DNA of 64,000 nucleotides from Rotaria sordida (Eukaryota > Rotifera > Eurotatoria > Philodinida > Philodinidae). The position numbers and the translations under genes were made by a program. Location: NCBI GenBank assembly GCA_905250125.1, contig CAJNOL010000890.1:1-64000 (forward strand), given 5' to 3'. The notes under the pieces were generated by a model. It worked only from the letters and a program-made list of their open reading frames with translations. It was not told the DNA's origin and did no database searches. Below are positions 10,257 through 22,599 of the stretch, piece by piece (positions within the stretch are counted from its first letter, which is position 1; every line of letters begins with the position of its first letter).

Positions 10257-11447
10257 AGTAGAGGAAATCAAACAATCACGAGTATTAATTCGTGAGAAAA
10301 CTGTAGCTTGGCGAACTACTTTTATAGTGAAAGAAATCGAACAACAGCAAGCACTTGCTCTTAGGAGGAGTATGACTAAACGAGCTACTATATCACCAAA
10401 AGAAACTGAAAAAGTACGTGTACTAGCTCGCACGAGAAGTACTGACATACGCGCTGCTTATGCACCGGAAGAAGTCGAGCAACAGCAAGCAGAGGCTCGT
10501 AAGAGAAAACGTCTTCAGAAAAATGTATAAGCACAAACGGTTACTGATAGAAACAAAAACCATAAAGGTGACGACACTGAATGACCAAAGCCTATTGAAA
10601 TGGAATGCACGATTAACTGCTCAAAAAATTTCAGTCGACATATGTCAATGAGTTCTCTAGCAGAGAATGTTTGTGGCATTTGTAATGTTCGTTGCTATAA
10701 GAGTAACCTCTGACACATACCATTGTGCGAAATTTCATCGATTGAATAGCTTAGAGTACATAATGATCTTTATGACATAATTTCTATTATGCAACGAATG
10801 AGCAAGTTCCATTCAAAAGATAAGTTTAACAATAATGACGACCTTGGTTTAGCTTTCGATCGAGACGAAAGAGAAGCAGCTGAATCATTGTAATGTTTAA
10901 ACTAGCCAGATTAATCGGGTTTTTTTAAATTATAGATAGGAATATAAAATCATCAATGGATGATCAATCATTTACTTGGGTAAACAGTATATTTCTCTAT
11001 AAAGCAAGACGTCATAAAGCTTTTGATAAAAAGAGACAATCTTCGGTATACTGCGACATTTGTACAAAATGTTGGTAGTCCATGCTGAAAGCAAAAATAC
11101 GCAAGTTTTCAGCTGCCAATAAAGTATGAATGGGAGATGTGCCACAGCAATTACAAGGACTAACCATTCTTGAGCAAACACTTATTGCTCTCTACCAACA
11201 TAACAGCTGCATTGTGAAATTATATTCGTCTTTTCATTCGACAAGCACAGCTCAATCAACTTTAAAAGGCAACTGCATAAGCTTTCTTCAAGATATTATT
11301 AACATAGCTACTACCCTGCCATTAGAATTAGATGATCTATGTGATTCTCTAAAAATTATTTCTGTTAACTGTCGCACTCCACAAAGAAGTCAACTAAAAA
11401 ATATTTTGGCTGTTCGAAAAACAAAAGTTTCTGATGCACTTAAATGA
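10246..11447 (+). pseudogene. Helitron-1 N-terminal region (decayed)
   Basis: From 10246 to 10530 the frame encodes tandem units of about 22 residues (pattern EExEQQQAxARxRS), the arginine/glutamate-rich repeat seen before the zinc finger in many Helitron proteins. A frameshift follows near 10500. Around 10660-10690 a CGICNVRC zinc-finger-like motif is followed by stops. After CDICTKC near 11060 the block QQLQGLTILEQTLIALY at 11139-11200 is the conserved segment ahead of the Rep domain. The ORF at 11130 closes at 11447. Confidence 0.8.
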
Positions 11448-11662
11448 CTTAGCCCAAACAATCTACTTCATCGATATGTTACAATTAATCAATCAACAAT
11501 CAATAAGTTACTTGAGAATGATGTCGCGGAGTGTTCCTGGGCAACAATGGAAATTTCCGCTAAGGTAGAAGCGGTTGAAAACGAAAGGACAACTTATATT
11601 CTTAACCATCTGATCAATGCATCTGAGTCCAACACTATAATAGCTATACCAATAATTGCGAG

Positions 11663-13590
11663 GTGAAGCAAAAAGGCATTGATATTTGTATCTACCATTG
11701 TTTGTGTTGTAGTGCTATCTTGCATGTTAATGGTACCAAAATTTCGTCTGATGACGTTGTTGAACATCTTTTAGAATGCATGAAGGTACAAATGGGTGAT
11801 AAAACGCTGAAAAAAGACATCGAGGAAAACGTTGAACAAGATACTGTATATATAATTCCTCGTGGTAACAAACCGGCCAATGAATATTCTAATCCAAATC
11901 TTTTATTGTGTATCTTTCCTACATTTTTTCCGTATAGATGTGATGCACTTGAAGGTTACTCTGGACCAGTCCAAATTAATTTTCGTGAGCATCTCAGATA
12001 TTTTCTTTCGTACGGAGATCATCGTTTTGAAGAACACTACTCATTCATATTTGTTGTCTTCAATATTTTACAACGCCGAATCGCATGCTTCCATGCCCAA
12101 TTAATAACATCAAGGCTGTACTTTCAGCAATCTGCACAACTTCTTGAATTATTGAGTTCTGAAGATGTAACAACGGTCCTTGTCAACATCTCAAAAGCGT
12201 CTTATTCCAAAGTTACTAATGAAAGAATAAATACGCTCATGAAGCATATGAAAGTGGTTGGTGGTCATGTTATGGATTCAGTTCATTCACGGTCGACTCT
12301 TCGTACGAAAATTGATTCTTTGTGTTTTAATCTCGATCTTCCAACTCTCTTCCTACCAATCATTCCAGCCTACATACATAGTCCAGTGGCATTTTATTTT
12401 GCAGGTGTTGATCTAGATCTTGACAAAGTTCTGCCAGAAGTGTTGGGCACAAGTTATGAACATGCTCAAATTATCGCAACACAACCTACTGCTACTGCAA
12501 AATTCTTTAACTGTTTAATAAAAAGCATCTTGAAAAGTCTTGTGCTCGGTAGTGCACTTGGTCCCACAAAAGCATATTTCGACACTGTCGAGAATCAAGG
12601 CAGAGACTCGCTTCACTTTACACTTTCAAATTTGGCTCAATCATGAGTTTACTCCAGCACAATTAAAAGAAAAGGTTCAACACGAAGATTTTCGTGAAAA
12701 TTTACTAAAATATTTAGAAGATGTTGTAAAAGAAGATTTAGATCCATTTCGAGGTAATACATTTAGCACCGTTCGAATTTGTGATTTGAAATATTCGCAT
12801 TTGCCTATTTGACGAAATTTCATACCCTGAGAATACATTATCGTTGCTTTAGCCTAGAGTTGAGCTTTCAACTAATTCTCGATAATCCAAAATGTGTTTA
12901 ATTCGAATTGCAGATTCCTAGTAACCATAATAACTGCATTAGATCATTTGTACTTTTAAATTTGACCATTCTTTTTAAAGATGAAAGCGACAATCGAACT
13001 AATACAGCAAGCGATAACAGTGAATCAATTCGTGAGTTTGTAGCTTTTAGTATATCCTTAATTTTGCTTTTGTCTTGATTTTAGAAGAAACTCGGCCGAT
13101 AACGAATGAAGTTGTACCGACCTGCCTACCAACGTCAAATCCTGTGTTAGATGACTGCCATCATATTTTTTGCAAAGATATAGTGCGATTAGTCGAAACA
13201 TGCAATATTCACGAGTATTCTCCAATGTGTTACAAATACTCGAAAGGCAAGTCCAATGGTTTAAAAGCTTGTCGAATGCGTATGTCATGTGTACTCGTGA
13301 AGACTTCCAACATTGATCCTTCTACAGGTCAGATAACTATGCATCGATCACATCCGTGGATCGACAGCTTCAATGAATGGCTCTGAAACGCTTGCCGATC
13401 GAAAATGGATTTTAAATTCATCTAGAATGGTAACGACGCTAAAGCTTTAGGGTACTATATAACTGATTATGTAACAGAGTCGATTTTAGCTTTCTATGAT
13501 ATGTTTGCCCTTACGCAGCAAGGAGTCAAATCTATTAAGCAGCAGCAAGCTGATAGTAAAAGTTTTAAAAATGATTACATAGATATTTAA
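11663..13590 (+). pseudogene. Helitron-1 Rep (HUH endonuclease) domain, frameshifted
   Basis: The frame 11663-12646 encodes the Helitron-like N domain (NPNLLLCIFPTFFPY, INFREHLRYFLSYGDHRFEEHY). The HUH metal-binding segment at about 12611-12634 is split by a one-base insertion, so the second histidine falls in another frame, which then continues to 12812. Further sequence at 13075-13386 (CHHIFCKDIVRLVETCNIHEYSP) is in a third piece. Near 13447-13480 the paired catalytic tyrosines survive in YYITDYVTES. This enzyme would nick and join DNA during rolling-circle transposition, but this copy cannot make it. Confidence 0.85.
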
Positions 13591-13599
13591 TATGCAATT

Positions 13600-14863
13600 T
13601 TTCTAGAGATCCTAACGTTCTTCTATGATGAACAATTTCTATTAGAGCCAATAAAAACCAAAAGCGGTAATGGTTATGTCATGATAAACACGCGTCTGGA
13701 CTATTAGCATTGATCAAAAGATCTAAGTGCATTATGCTTATATGATTTTATCAGTCATTTTCACAAGAAGGTTATTGACAAATCAGACCGCCGTTTACTA
13801 AAGAATGAAAATGGGCATGAAGGTGAACGATTATATACCGAAGGAACAAAAATAAACGAACGACACACATTTGAAAGTGTACATCCACAATCATCATCAC
13901 ATATCATCATTAAACGTACCACTTCAGTGATATCAGTTCTGCTTGGTCCTCCAATACCCCATCGCGAACGAGAAGAAACACGCGAGCGTTATTGTCGTGC
14001 ATTGCTAACTTTATTCGTGCCATGGAGATCAGTCCACAATCTTTGTGCACTAAATCAGACATGGTCTGAAGCACTGGAAGTTCGAAAACCATTGATCTCT
14101 TCTAGTTCACTCAAAATTATAGAAAATATACAACTTTTGCATGAATGTAAGCACAATCGAGATGAGCACCTTCATCAAGTTCTTCTAGAAGCACAAAATG
14201 ACAGCAGCATTGATCCTATTCTGATCCCTAACTCCTATGAAGAAGATCTAAATACTGAAGAAGACGATCTTGAACAGCTTTTGCAAATGCTTTCCATCGT
14301 AAATGAGATCATCACAAATACTTACTCGGCATTGACAGTTACTCACGAACAACGCTATGTTCATGATGCATTACAAGCAATTCATAATACACATAGATTT
14401 GCATTACTCAATGGTGAGTTAATTACTGCCATATTCCGAAAATATTTTGTTTGATTTAGGCCGTACACGTTCTCTGGGCGAAAATAATTATGGTGCCATA
14501 CACGACGTCCACACATTTGTCGTAGCTCGCGAGCATCATACGACCATGATTAAAGAATGGAAACGTGATATTGAAGCCCGACGAGATGAAACAAGAAACT
14601 ATTTAATTTTAGGTCAAGATACTCTGGAAGTACGAGATGATGGAACACAGATTGAAATCGTAGGTACTGAAATTCCAACAAGCCCAATTAAAACGAAAGT
14701 TACGAGAATCTCACCTGTGTCTGCAATCAATGCGGTTATATTTCCCACAAAACAGGATATCGTCAAACAATTTACGCTAAATATACAGCAAAAATATGCT
14801 TTTATAATTGTTACTAGTCACTTAGATGGTGAACATTATGCTTATACCGGCATGTTATCTTGA
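13600..14863 (+). pseudogene. Helitron-1 linker region between Rep and helicase
   Basis: Open stretches include 13927-14454 (RERYCRALLTLFVPWRS, then an acidic EEDLNTEEDDLEQLLQ segment) and 14447-14863 (contains QKYAFIIVTSHLDG). Both match the conserved linker that precedes the helicase in Helitron proteins. In-frame stops occur near 13700, and frame changes separate the blocks. Confidence 0.75.
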
Positions 14864-14898
14864 TTTTGTTGTTGTAAGGTTTAGTTAGTCTTGATATT

Positions 14899-16488
14899 TA
14901 GGTACTATCGATAATCAGTTATTGATGTGTATACCTGACTGCGGTGGCATTGGAAAATCTCAATTGATTCGTGCAATCACCAAGTATTTCCAACAAACAA
15001 AACGGAACAAGATGTTGCGTAAACTGGCACCAACGTCTATAGCAGCAGCTGAGATTGACCGATTAACTATCCATTCATTTTTAGGTGAAAGTCGCAAAAA
15101 CACTATAAAGAAACAAACCCGTACATTTAGACCTGGTGATATGAAATTAGAAAATGAATGGCGTCATGTGAACTACTTGATAATCGATGAGATGAGCATG
15201 CTAGGACTTAGTCTTTTAGCTCGTCTAAAGCGAATAGTGAAAACAGCCAAGCACATAAATTCTGAGATATCTTTTGGCGATGTCAATGTCATTTTCTTCG
15301 GCGGCTACCTTCAATATTTTCCTGTTTTGGACAAGCCTCTCTACTGTAGCTGCGCACCGACACAGCAAGTTACAGAACGTCAGATATATATGCTATGTGT
15401 ACAGAAGCTTATGTCTGAAATAAACTGCATTGTTGAATTAACTCAGCAAATGCGAACCGAAGACATTAGATATTTGGAGCTTTTAAATAGATTAAGACAT
15501 GAACAATCGACAATAGAAGATTACCAACTTCTGTGTACGAAAGCCATAGGAAATTCAAAACTTCAAGTGTCTCTATAACAAAGCCATGGAACGAAGTGTG
15601 CACATTCATTTTCTCTGTGTCACATTACTTTTCTTTTAATAGGCTCCAATACTGGTTTTTCGGAATACGCTACGCACTCAAATTAACAATAGGGCTGTCT
15701 TAAACAAAACAATGGAAATGGGACTTACCCCAATTGTATGCATTGCTCAAGATTATATTCAAGGAAAAACTGTGAATGATATACGATTACGTCAAGCAAT
15801 ACTTGAACTACCTGACAATAAAACAGAACATCTTCCAGGATATTTACCTCTCGTACAAGAAATGCCAGTTTTACTCACAGAAAACGTCACTAGTGAGATC
15901 GGACTCTCCAACGGTACACATGGAATCTTTCGTCAATTTGTATACGATGAATCACCAGAAGATGTTCGACACCAGGATAAGAATTTTCCACCAAATACCA
16001 AGTTTATAACGCAACCAAAGTATGCTTTGGTAGAATTTCCTGGTTGCAAACTTGGTGACAAACTTGCTGAATTGCAGTCCAAAATAGTTCCTATAGCCAT
16101 TAGTGAACAAACATTCTTGTTTGATGCCAAGGAACTTCTTCCAGAAAATATAGCGAAAGCGGCCAAAATAAACAAGAAAACAACAAAACTCTCGGTTAAA
16201 CGTAAAGCACTTTCGCTTATACCCGCATATAGCATGACAACACATAAAAGCCAAGGACAAACACTCGGTAAAATTATCGTCGATCTGGTCATGCCTTCTG
16301 GACCACTCGAAGTTGCATCGGCTTATGTTCCATTATCTCGTGTAAAGAGACTTGACGATATACTTATTATACGGCCATTTGTATTTGCAACACTTCAAGT
16401 TAAACCATCAACGGCCCAAATAGAAGAACTTAAACGATCAGATAGAATAGCACAAGATACTCGGAAACGCTTTCAATTCACAGTTTAA
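14899..16488 (+). pseudogene. Helitron-1 PIF1-like helicase domain
   Basis: Walker A is present as GGIGKSQL near 14941 and Walker B as LIIDEMSML near 15177-15205. Motif III reads FFGGYLQYFPV where family members usually have GD before the tyrosine, a probable loss-of-function change. The frame stops at 15578. It resumes after an intron-like gap ending TTTTAATAG near 15642 and runs from 15643 to 16488. It carries the C-terminal helicase motifs MTTHKSQGQTLGKIIVDL and AYVPLSRVK. The 5'-3' helicase would unwind donor DNA behind the nicked strand. Confidence 0.85.
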
Positions 16489-17164
16489 AATAAAACTTCA
16501 ACGGTGCTCTGACTTCAGAAAAAACATCTAACTCAAAGCAAAAATTCTATTTTGCATGCTCAAAATGTGTTTAATTCACTCTTCTGATCCATAGATCATT
16601 TGTAAAACTTGTACGAACTCCTATTTTAAATAAAAGCTATAAAAGTAAAAAGAGAATGAAAAATTTAAAGTATGTTAACGAACTCCATTGATACGAAGTC
16701 ATTATCGCTTGTGCATTCAATCAGTACACCCAGCAGCATATGAGAGTTATGCACTAAAATACAAGCCTAATCTGACACGCACGATATCTGACAAATTCAC
16801 TAAGATTTTCACAAAAGGCGAGTAGTGTTAAGACAACTTTCTTTGCGATGTCTACCTTATCACTGAGAAGTGTTCTTTCAACTGACCCCTTCATAACTAA
16901 CCCACAAAGGAGATCGACGACTGAAGACGACAAATTGATCCTCATTTCAAACAACAACCTTCCATAAACAAGTAGCACAATAGCATTAGCCTTCACACAT
17001 GATTAAACTTGCAGGAAAACACAGATGCATCTCTCCCCAATAAATATTACAACCATATTCAAATCTACACTTTCAGTTTGAAATACATTTTACTATCCGT
17101 CTTTTGTTACAATGCCATACCTCTATCAACTGCTGGGGACATATATACACACAAGAAAATGAAA
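16489..17164. other. Gene-free stretch between Helitron-1 and the telomere-like palindrome
   Basis: No supported ORF; I found no Helitron 3' hairpin plus CTRR here that would close Helitron-1. Confidence 0.5.
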
Positions 17165-17345
17165 TGTGGGTGTGGGTGTGGGTGGGGGTGTGCGTGTGGG
17201 GTGTGGGTGTGAGTGTGAATGCACAAGAGATCTAGCCCCACATCCACACCTACACTCACACCCACACCCACACCCACACCCACACCCACACCCACACCCA
17301 CACCCACACCCACACCCACACCCACACCCACACCCACACCCACAC
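17165..17345. repeat. Head-to-head telomere-like repeat array
   Basis: A G-rich arm of TGTGGG-type units (17165-17219, partly degenerate) is followed by a short core AATGCACAAGAGATCTAG. A C-rich arm (17235-17345) follows, whose last 89 nt (17257-17345) are a perfect array of about 15 CACACC hexamers. Reading 5' to 3', G-rich then C-rich is the polarity expected of two chromosome ends joined head to head. The array abuts Helitron-2 coding sequence at 17346 without a spacer. The frame reads through it as Thr-Pro repeats. Confidence 0.9.
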
Positions 17346-20300
17346 CCGACACTTGCTCACACTGTAGTGCTCTCAAGTGGGTTGGAGAAGCTCCAGGCAT
17401 GTGCTGCTCCGGCGGCAAGGTCAAGTTATCAGAACTACAACCTCCTCCAGAGTCACTGGAATCATTAATGTCAGGAACAACGGATAAATCCAAACATTTT
17501 CTAGAGAACATTAGGAAGTATAATTCTTGCTTTCACATGACGTCTTTTGGTGCCACAAATGAGGTATGCGAATCAGGTTTCACGCCCACTTTTAAGGTTC
17601 AAGGTCAATTTTACCATCGTGTAGGATTCCTACTGCCACTTCCCAATGTAGAGCATCGATTCCTTCAAATTTATTTTATGGGTGACGAACAAAAAGAAGT
17701 GAACCAATGTTGCGGTAATATTCCTAGTACAAGAAGAGACATCGTTCTGGAATTACAGCGAATGCTTCATCAACATAACAACTATGTTCATATGTTTAAG
17801 ACTGCTGTTCAACGGATGCCGTCTTATGTGTACAAGGTGATCATTCGAGCGGATAAGAAACCTGCTGGGCAACATGCCGGACGTTTTAATGAACCTGTGA
17901 CAAATGAAGTGGCGGTCGTCATTGTGCGTAATGAGTTTGATAGACGAGACATCATCTTGGAGAAAATGAACAACCAACTGCAGAGAGTGACAGAAACACA
18001 CAGATCCTATGACGCCCTGCAATATCCTCTCATCTTTTGAGAAGGAGAAGATGGCTATCACTTCAACATTATGCAGGTTAATCCAACAACGGGAGCATCT
18101 GTCAACGGAAAAAAGGTATCGGCAATGGACTTTTATGCATACAGAATAATGGTGCGCGCTGAAGATGTGAATCATATATTAAGGTGTCGCCAACTCTTTC
18201 ATCAGTTTATAGTCGATATGTATGCCAAGATTGAGAGTGAGTGGCTATTGTATGTGCGTCTCAATCAAAAGAAACTTAAAGTAGACGAATACATTCACCT
18301 AAGAGATGCGATAGCAAATGATGGAAATGCCAACAACCTTGGTCAGTTAGTGATTCTACCATCCACATTCATCGGAAGTCTACGTCACATGCACGAGTAC
18401 ACACAAGATGCTATGACATACGTCAGAAGCTATGGGAGATCCGATCTCTTTATCACGTTTACTTGCAATCCAAAGTGGGACGAAATCCAAGTGGAGCTGA
18501 TACCTGGCCAAACTCATTATGATCGCCACGATCTTACGGCAAGAGTATTCAGACAAGAGCTCATTAAACTTGTGGATGCTATAACCAAGGGTCATGTGTA
18601 CGGACCATCTCGATGCTGGATGTACTCAATCGAATGGCAAAAGCGGGATTTGCCACACACACATATCTTAGTATGGTTGAAGGAGAAAATTAAGCCGGAT
18701 CAAATAGACAGCATCATTGGTGCAGAGCTACCTGATCCACAGCAGGATCCCAGTCTGCTTAAAATAATAGTGAAAAACATGATACATGGTCCTTGAGGTA
18801 GTATCAATCCTGGCGCATCCTGCATGAAAGATGGCAAGTGCACAAAAAAGTATCCAAGAAATTTCGTGGATCAAACTCAAACCGGAGAAGATGGCTATCC
18901 GCTTTACAAAATAAGAAGTCCAGAAGATGGTGGCATGAAAGCTAAAATTAAGATGAGAATTGGAAATTCCTCTCGAACGATTGATATGGAAATCGACAAC
19001 AGATGGGTTGTCCCCTACTGTCCATTACTCTCTCGGATCTTTCAAGCTCACATTAATGTTGAGTATTGCAACTCGGTGAAGTCAATCAAGTACATTTGCA
19101 AATATGTGAACAAGGGTAGTGATCAGGCAGTGTTTGGCTTGGAAAAAGATGGGACAGCAATCGATGAAGTTCAACGTTACTTGATGGGTAGATATATTAG
19201 TAGCAATGAAGCGGTTTGGCGAATCCTCGATTTTCCCATCCATGAGCGACATCCTACGGTGGTGCACTTGGCTGTGCACTTAGAAAATGGTCAACGCATC
19301 TATTTTACGGAAGACAACCTACTTGACAGAGTCAATGAACCACCGAACACTACATTAACTGCGTTTTTCTTACTCTATCAGAAAGATGACTTCGCCAGGA
19401 CTTTACTATATTGTGATGTCCCAAAATATTACACATGGAACGCATCAGCAAAAGTTTTCAAGCGCTGTGTCCAAGGAACTGCAGTACCTGGATGGAACGG
19501 TGTAAGAGCAACAGATGCTCTTGGTCGTGTTTATATCGTACATCCAAACAATTTTGAATGCTTCTTTCAGCGACTCTTACTCCATACGGTCAAAGGTCCT
19601 ACTTCCTTCGAAGCTCTTAGGACCATTAATGGCCAGGTCTGCGCAACATTCCACGAAGCTTGCCAAATTAGAGGGTTACTAGAAGACGATGCACACTGGA
19701 ATTCCACGATGATCGAAGCTGCTGCCGCTCAGTCACCTGCGAGATTAAGATATCTCTTTGCCATTCTGCTAATGGCGTGTGGACTATCCAATCCCAGACA
19801 ACTGTGGGAATCTCACAAGGAAAGCCTGGCTGAAGACATTCTTATGCAAGTTCGAAGACAAAATCCTGGCATGGACTTAGTGCATACATCTGATATGTTC
19901 AATCAAGCCCTGATCTTCATCAAAGACAAAGTCCTAAAAATGGATGGTAAAGATCTTAAGGATTTAGGGCTTCCTATTCCTCAACGACATTTGAGTGATC
20001 GATTAAGCAGAGAAATGCTTCGAGAAACAAGTTATGATGTGAATGAGCTGGATAAATATGTGTCAACAAATGAACTACTATTGACCCAGGACCAGAGAAG
20101 TGTTTACAATGCTATCCTAAATTTGGTAAAGAAGAAAACCGATGGAATATTTTTCCTTGACGCACCAGATTGAACAGGAAAGACATTTGTGATTAACTTA
20201 CTTCTAGCGAAAATTCGGCAGCAAAAGAAAATTGCAATTGCAATGGCCTCTTATGGAATTGCTGCTACATTACTTCACGGTGATCGTACTGCTCATTCAA

Positions 20301-21448
20301 CCCTGAAACTGCCTCTTAACCTTACACATTCTGAAAATCCTCTCTGCAACATCAGCAAAGGAACAGGTCAAGCGAAGGTTCTGCAAGAGTGTGAACTTAT
20401 TCTGTGGGATGAGTGTACAATGGCCCACAAAAATGCATTGGAAGCTCTAGATCGAACTCTTCAAGACCTTAGGGGGAATCAAACAGTTATGGGCGGAGTG
20501 GTTGTACTCCTAGCAGGTGATTTTTGTCAAATACTGCCGGTCATTCCAAAGGGAACAATGACTGATGAACTTAAAGCTTGCTTGAAAACTTCAAATCTCT
20601 GGAGATATGTGCGCAAGCTAGAGCTCACAACCAACATGCGAGTTGACTTGCAGGGTGATTTGTCTGCTGGCCGTTTTGCTCAAGAGCTGCTAACTCTTGG
20701 TGATGGAAAAGTACGAGTTGATCCAACAAGTGGACTCATCAGCATTTCAGAGAACTTTTGCAATATAGTACAGTCAGTGGAAGAACTGAAAACAAGTGTG
20801 TTCTCAAATATTCGGCACCATTTCAACGATCACAAATGGCTTTGTGAACGTGCCATTCTTGGTCCTAAAAATGACAATATAAATACCATCAACTTACAGA
20901 TTCAATAGCAGCTACCTGGAGAAGCTACATCGTACAAATTAATCGATACAGTTGTGGATGTGGACCAGGCGGTTCATTATCCTACCGAATTTCTTAACTC
21001 TCTCTAGCCTCCTGGAATGCCTCCACATAACTTGGTGTTCAAAATCGGTTCTCCAATTATGTTACTAAGGAATCTGGATGCACCAAGACTATGCAATGGT
21101 ACAAGACTGTGCGTGAAAAGCTTAATGCCTCATGTTATCGAAGCAACTATCTTGACAGACTGCGCAAAGAGTGAGAATGTATTCATACCACGAATATCCA
21201 TGGTTCCTACTGATATGCCTTTTGAATTCAAACGTCTACAATTTCCAGTTCGTCTCGCCTTCGTGATATTCATCAACAAAGCTCAAGAACAGTCTCTTAA
21301 GATTGCCGGCATTAACCTAGAAATCCCTTGCTTTTCTCACGGTCAACTTTACGTGGCATGTTCAAGAGTTGGAACTAGCAAAAATTTGTACGTCTTTGTT
21401 CCTGACTCGAAAACTAAAAACATTGTGTATCAATCTGCTTTACAATAA
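17346..21448 (+). pseudogene. Helitron-2 RepHel protein with five in-frame stops
   Basis: One continuous frame of about 1,370 codons encodes the zinc finger CSHCSALKW and the Helitron-like N domain. Its HUH motif PHTH lies at 18652-18663 and its two catalytic tyrosines in YICKY at 19091-19105. A PIF1/RecD-type helicase follows (Walker B LILWDECTM near 20400, GDFCQILPV near 20518, motif [10 protein letters not shown] near 21352). The frame is interrupted only by stops: TGA at 18038, 18794 and 20171, and TAG at 20906 and 21005. No frameshift was needed. The 20171 TGA falls inside Walker A and motif V reads KAQEQSL, so the helicase is dead. Two stops fit CAG to TAG changes. Upstream, the frame continues into the telomere-like array, to an ATG at 17219. 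Confidence 0.9.
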
Positions 21449-21544
21449 AACTGTTTTTCAGTACAGATAGATTTTTTTTAAACCTTCTGCTGTGTCAAGG
21501 ATGTACTATCAAATTTCCCGAGCAACGCCGTGTACCTCCGCTAG
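17346..21544 (+). mobile_element. Helitron-2: nearly intact RepHel Helitron, 5'-truncated
   Basis: The element begins abruptly at the end of the CACACC array, within the zinc-finger part of the RepHel protein. It ends with a typical Helitron 3' terminus: an eroded GC-rich hairpin (CCCGAGCAACGCCG at 21517-21530) followed by CTAG at 21541-21544 and then T, the expected target base. The 5' terminus and promoter are missing. An AT microsatellite follows. Confidence 0.85.
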
Positions 21545-21779
21545 TATATTATATATAAAAACAAAAATTTATATATATATATATGCAGGTATATATTATA
21601 AAATTATTAGTTAAATTAATTAAAGAATGATTGAGTTTGATCCAGTAGTTCATGCCGAGGAGACAGAATTTCACCTTCTCACTAACAAAGAGAGGCTGTC
21701 GAACTCAAAAATTTCATTTTAATTGATTTTATTTTATGTGTATGATTCATCGGATACATACATTATACGCGATGACTCA

Positions 21780-21879
21780 NNNNNNNNNNNNNNNNNNNNN
21801 NNNNNNNNNNNNNNNNNNNNNNNNNNNNNNNNNNNNNNNNNNNNNNNNNNNNNNNNNNNNNNNNNNNNNNNNNNNNNNN
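21780..21879. other. Assembly gap (100 N)
   Basis: Exactly 100 unknown bases, the usual placeholder for a scaffold join of unknown size. Reading frames crossing it are artefacts. Confidence 0.99.
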
Positions 21880-22204
21880 TTTTTTCGATTTTTGTGATGC
21901 CTATAACTTTTGAAGGGTAGGTCGTAGAAAACGCGGCAACCATTCATTTTGCTCAGAATTTTATGCTCTTTAAGGTGGTAATGTTAAAAATGAATTATTG
22001 AAAAGCCTTTTGAGACCTGAAAAATAGGGTTTTGGGTGTTTTAGAAGCCTTACTCCCTTAAATCATCTATGAAATTTTGATATAGGATGCACTTGATAGA
22101 GCTCTTCATTGACTATCTGAATCACTATTTGGATTTGAGTTAGATACTTGTTATTATAGAAAAAAATGAAAAATATGTTGTTCTTATAATTTTGTCCACC
22201 ACTG
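21880..22204. mobile_element. Right end of a Tc1/mariner-type element
   Basis: The segment ends TTTTGTCCACCACTG followed by TA, matching the form of Tc1/mariner inverted repeats and their TA target site. The left terminus was not found and may lie in the adjacent gap. There is no transposase ORF, so it is probably a MITE or truncated copy. Confidence 0.55.
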
Positions 22205-22599
22205 TAGATTAATAGAATCTAATTCTGATTGAAATCAATTAATATTTTGATAGATGAATGTAGTTAATGATTTATATTCAATAAAATATTTCAATTCATC
22301 AAAAATAATTTTAATCTCACTAATTCTTGTTGATATTATATCATCTCGTTGATAAAAATACATTGAACAAGCTAATTCAAATAATTCTTATCCATTTTCT
22401 GTAATAATTGTTTTTGTATGTTGAGATTCTTTTTATTTAATATGATATTGAATTCCATTGAGTAATGATTCATTTAATATAATATGTAATTTACTAATAT
22501 AGATATTTTGTATATTCTATATAATAATTGATATTGAATTATTTTGTTTTGTTATTAATAATAAATAAGATTCATATGGATTTAACGCATTAATATCAA

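Larger units (their letters stand above)
10216..16488 (+). mobile_element. Helitron-1: decayed RepHel rolling-circle transposon
   Basis: A single plus-strand element shows the order expected for animal Helitron RepHel proteins. The order is an N-terminal repeat domain, a CxxC-type zinc finger region, a conserved block beginning QQLQGLTILEQ, the Helitron-like N domain with HUH and two-tyrosine motifs, and a PIF1-type helicase. Frameshifts and stops break it into at least eight pieces. No 3' CTRR hairpin terminus was recognised downstream of 16488. Its sequence is clearly different from the neighbouring Helitron-2, so these are two lineages rather than a tandem duplication. Confidence 0.9.
21545..22206. 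other. AT microsatellite, assembly gap and MITE remnant
   Basis: Directly after Helitron-2 there is TATATA-rich simple sequence (about 21545-21600). No gene is visible on either side of the gap. Confidence 0.6.

Noticed and set aside
17107..17511. ORFs of Val-Gly or His-Pro repeats on both strands
   Set aside because: They are translations of the hexamer array and carry no independent coding evidence.
17346..21448. Stop-codon recoding (TGA as an amino acid) in Helitron-2
   Set aside because: Both TGA and TAG interrupt the frame, neighbouring genes use TGA and TAA normally as stops, and one TGA sits in an already damaged Walker A.
21723..21943. ORFs on both strands across the N run
   Set aside because: They exist only because the 100 unknown bases contain no stop.
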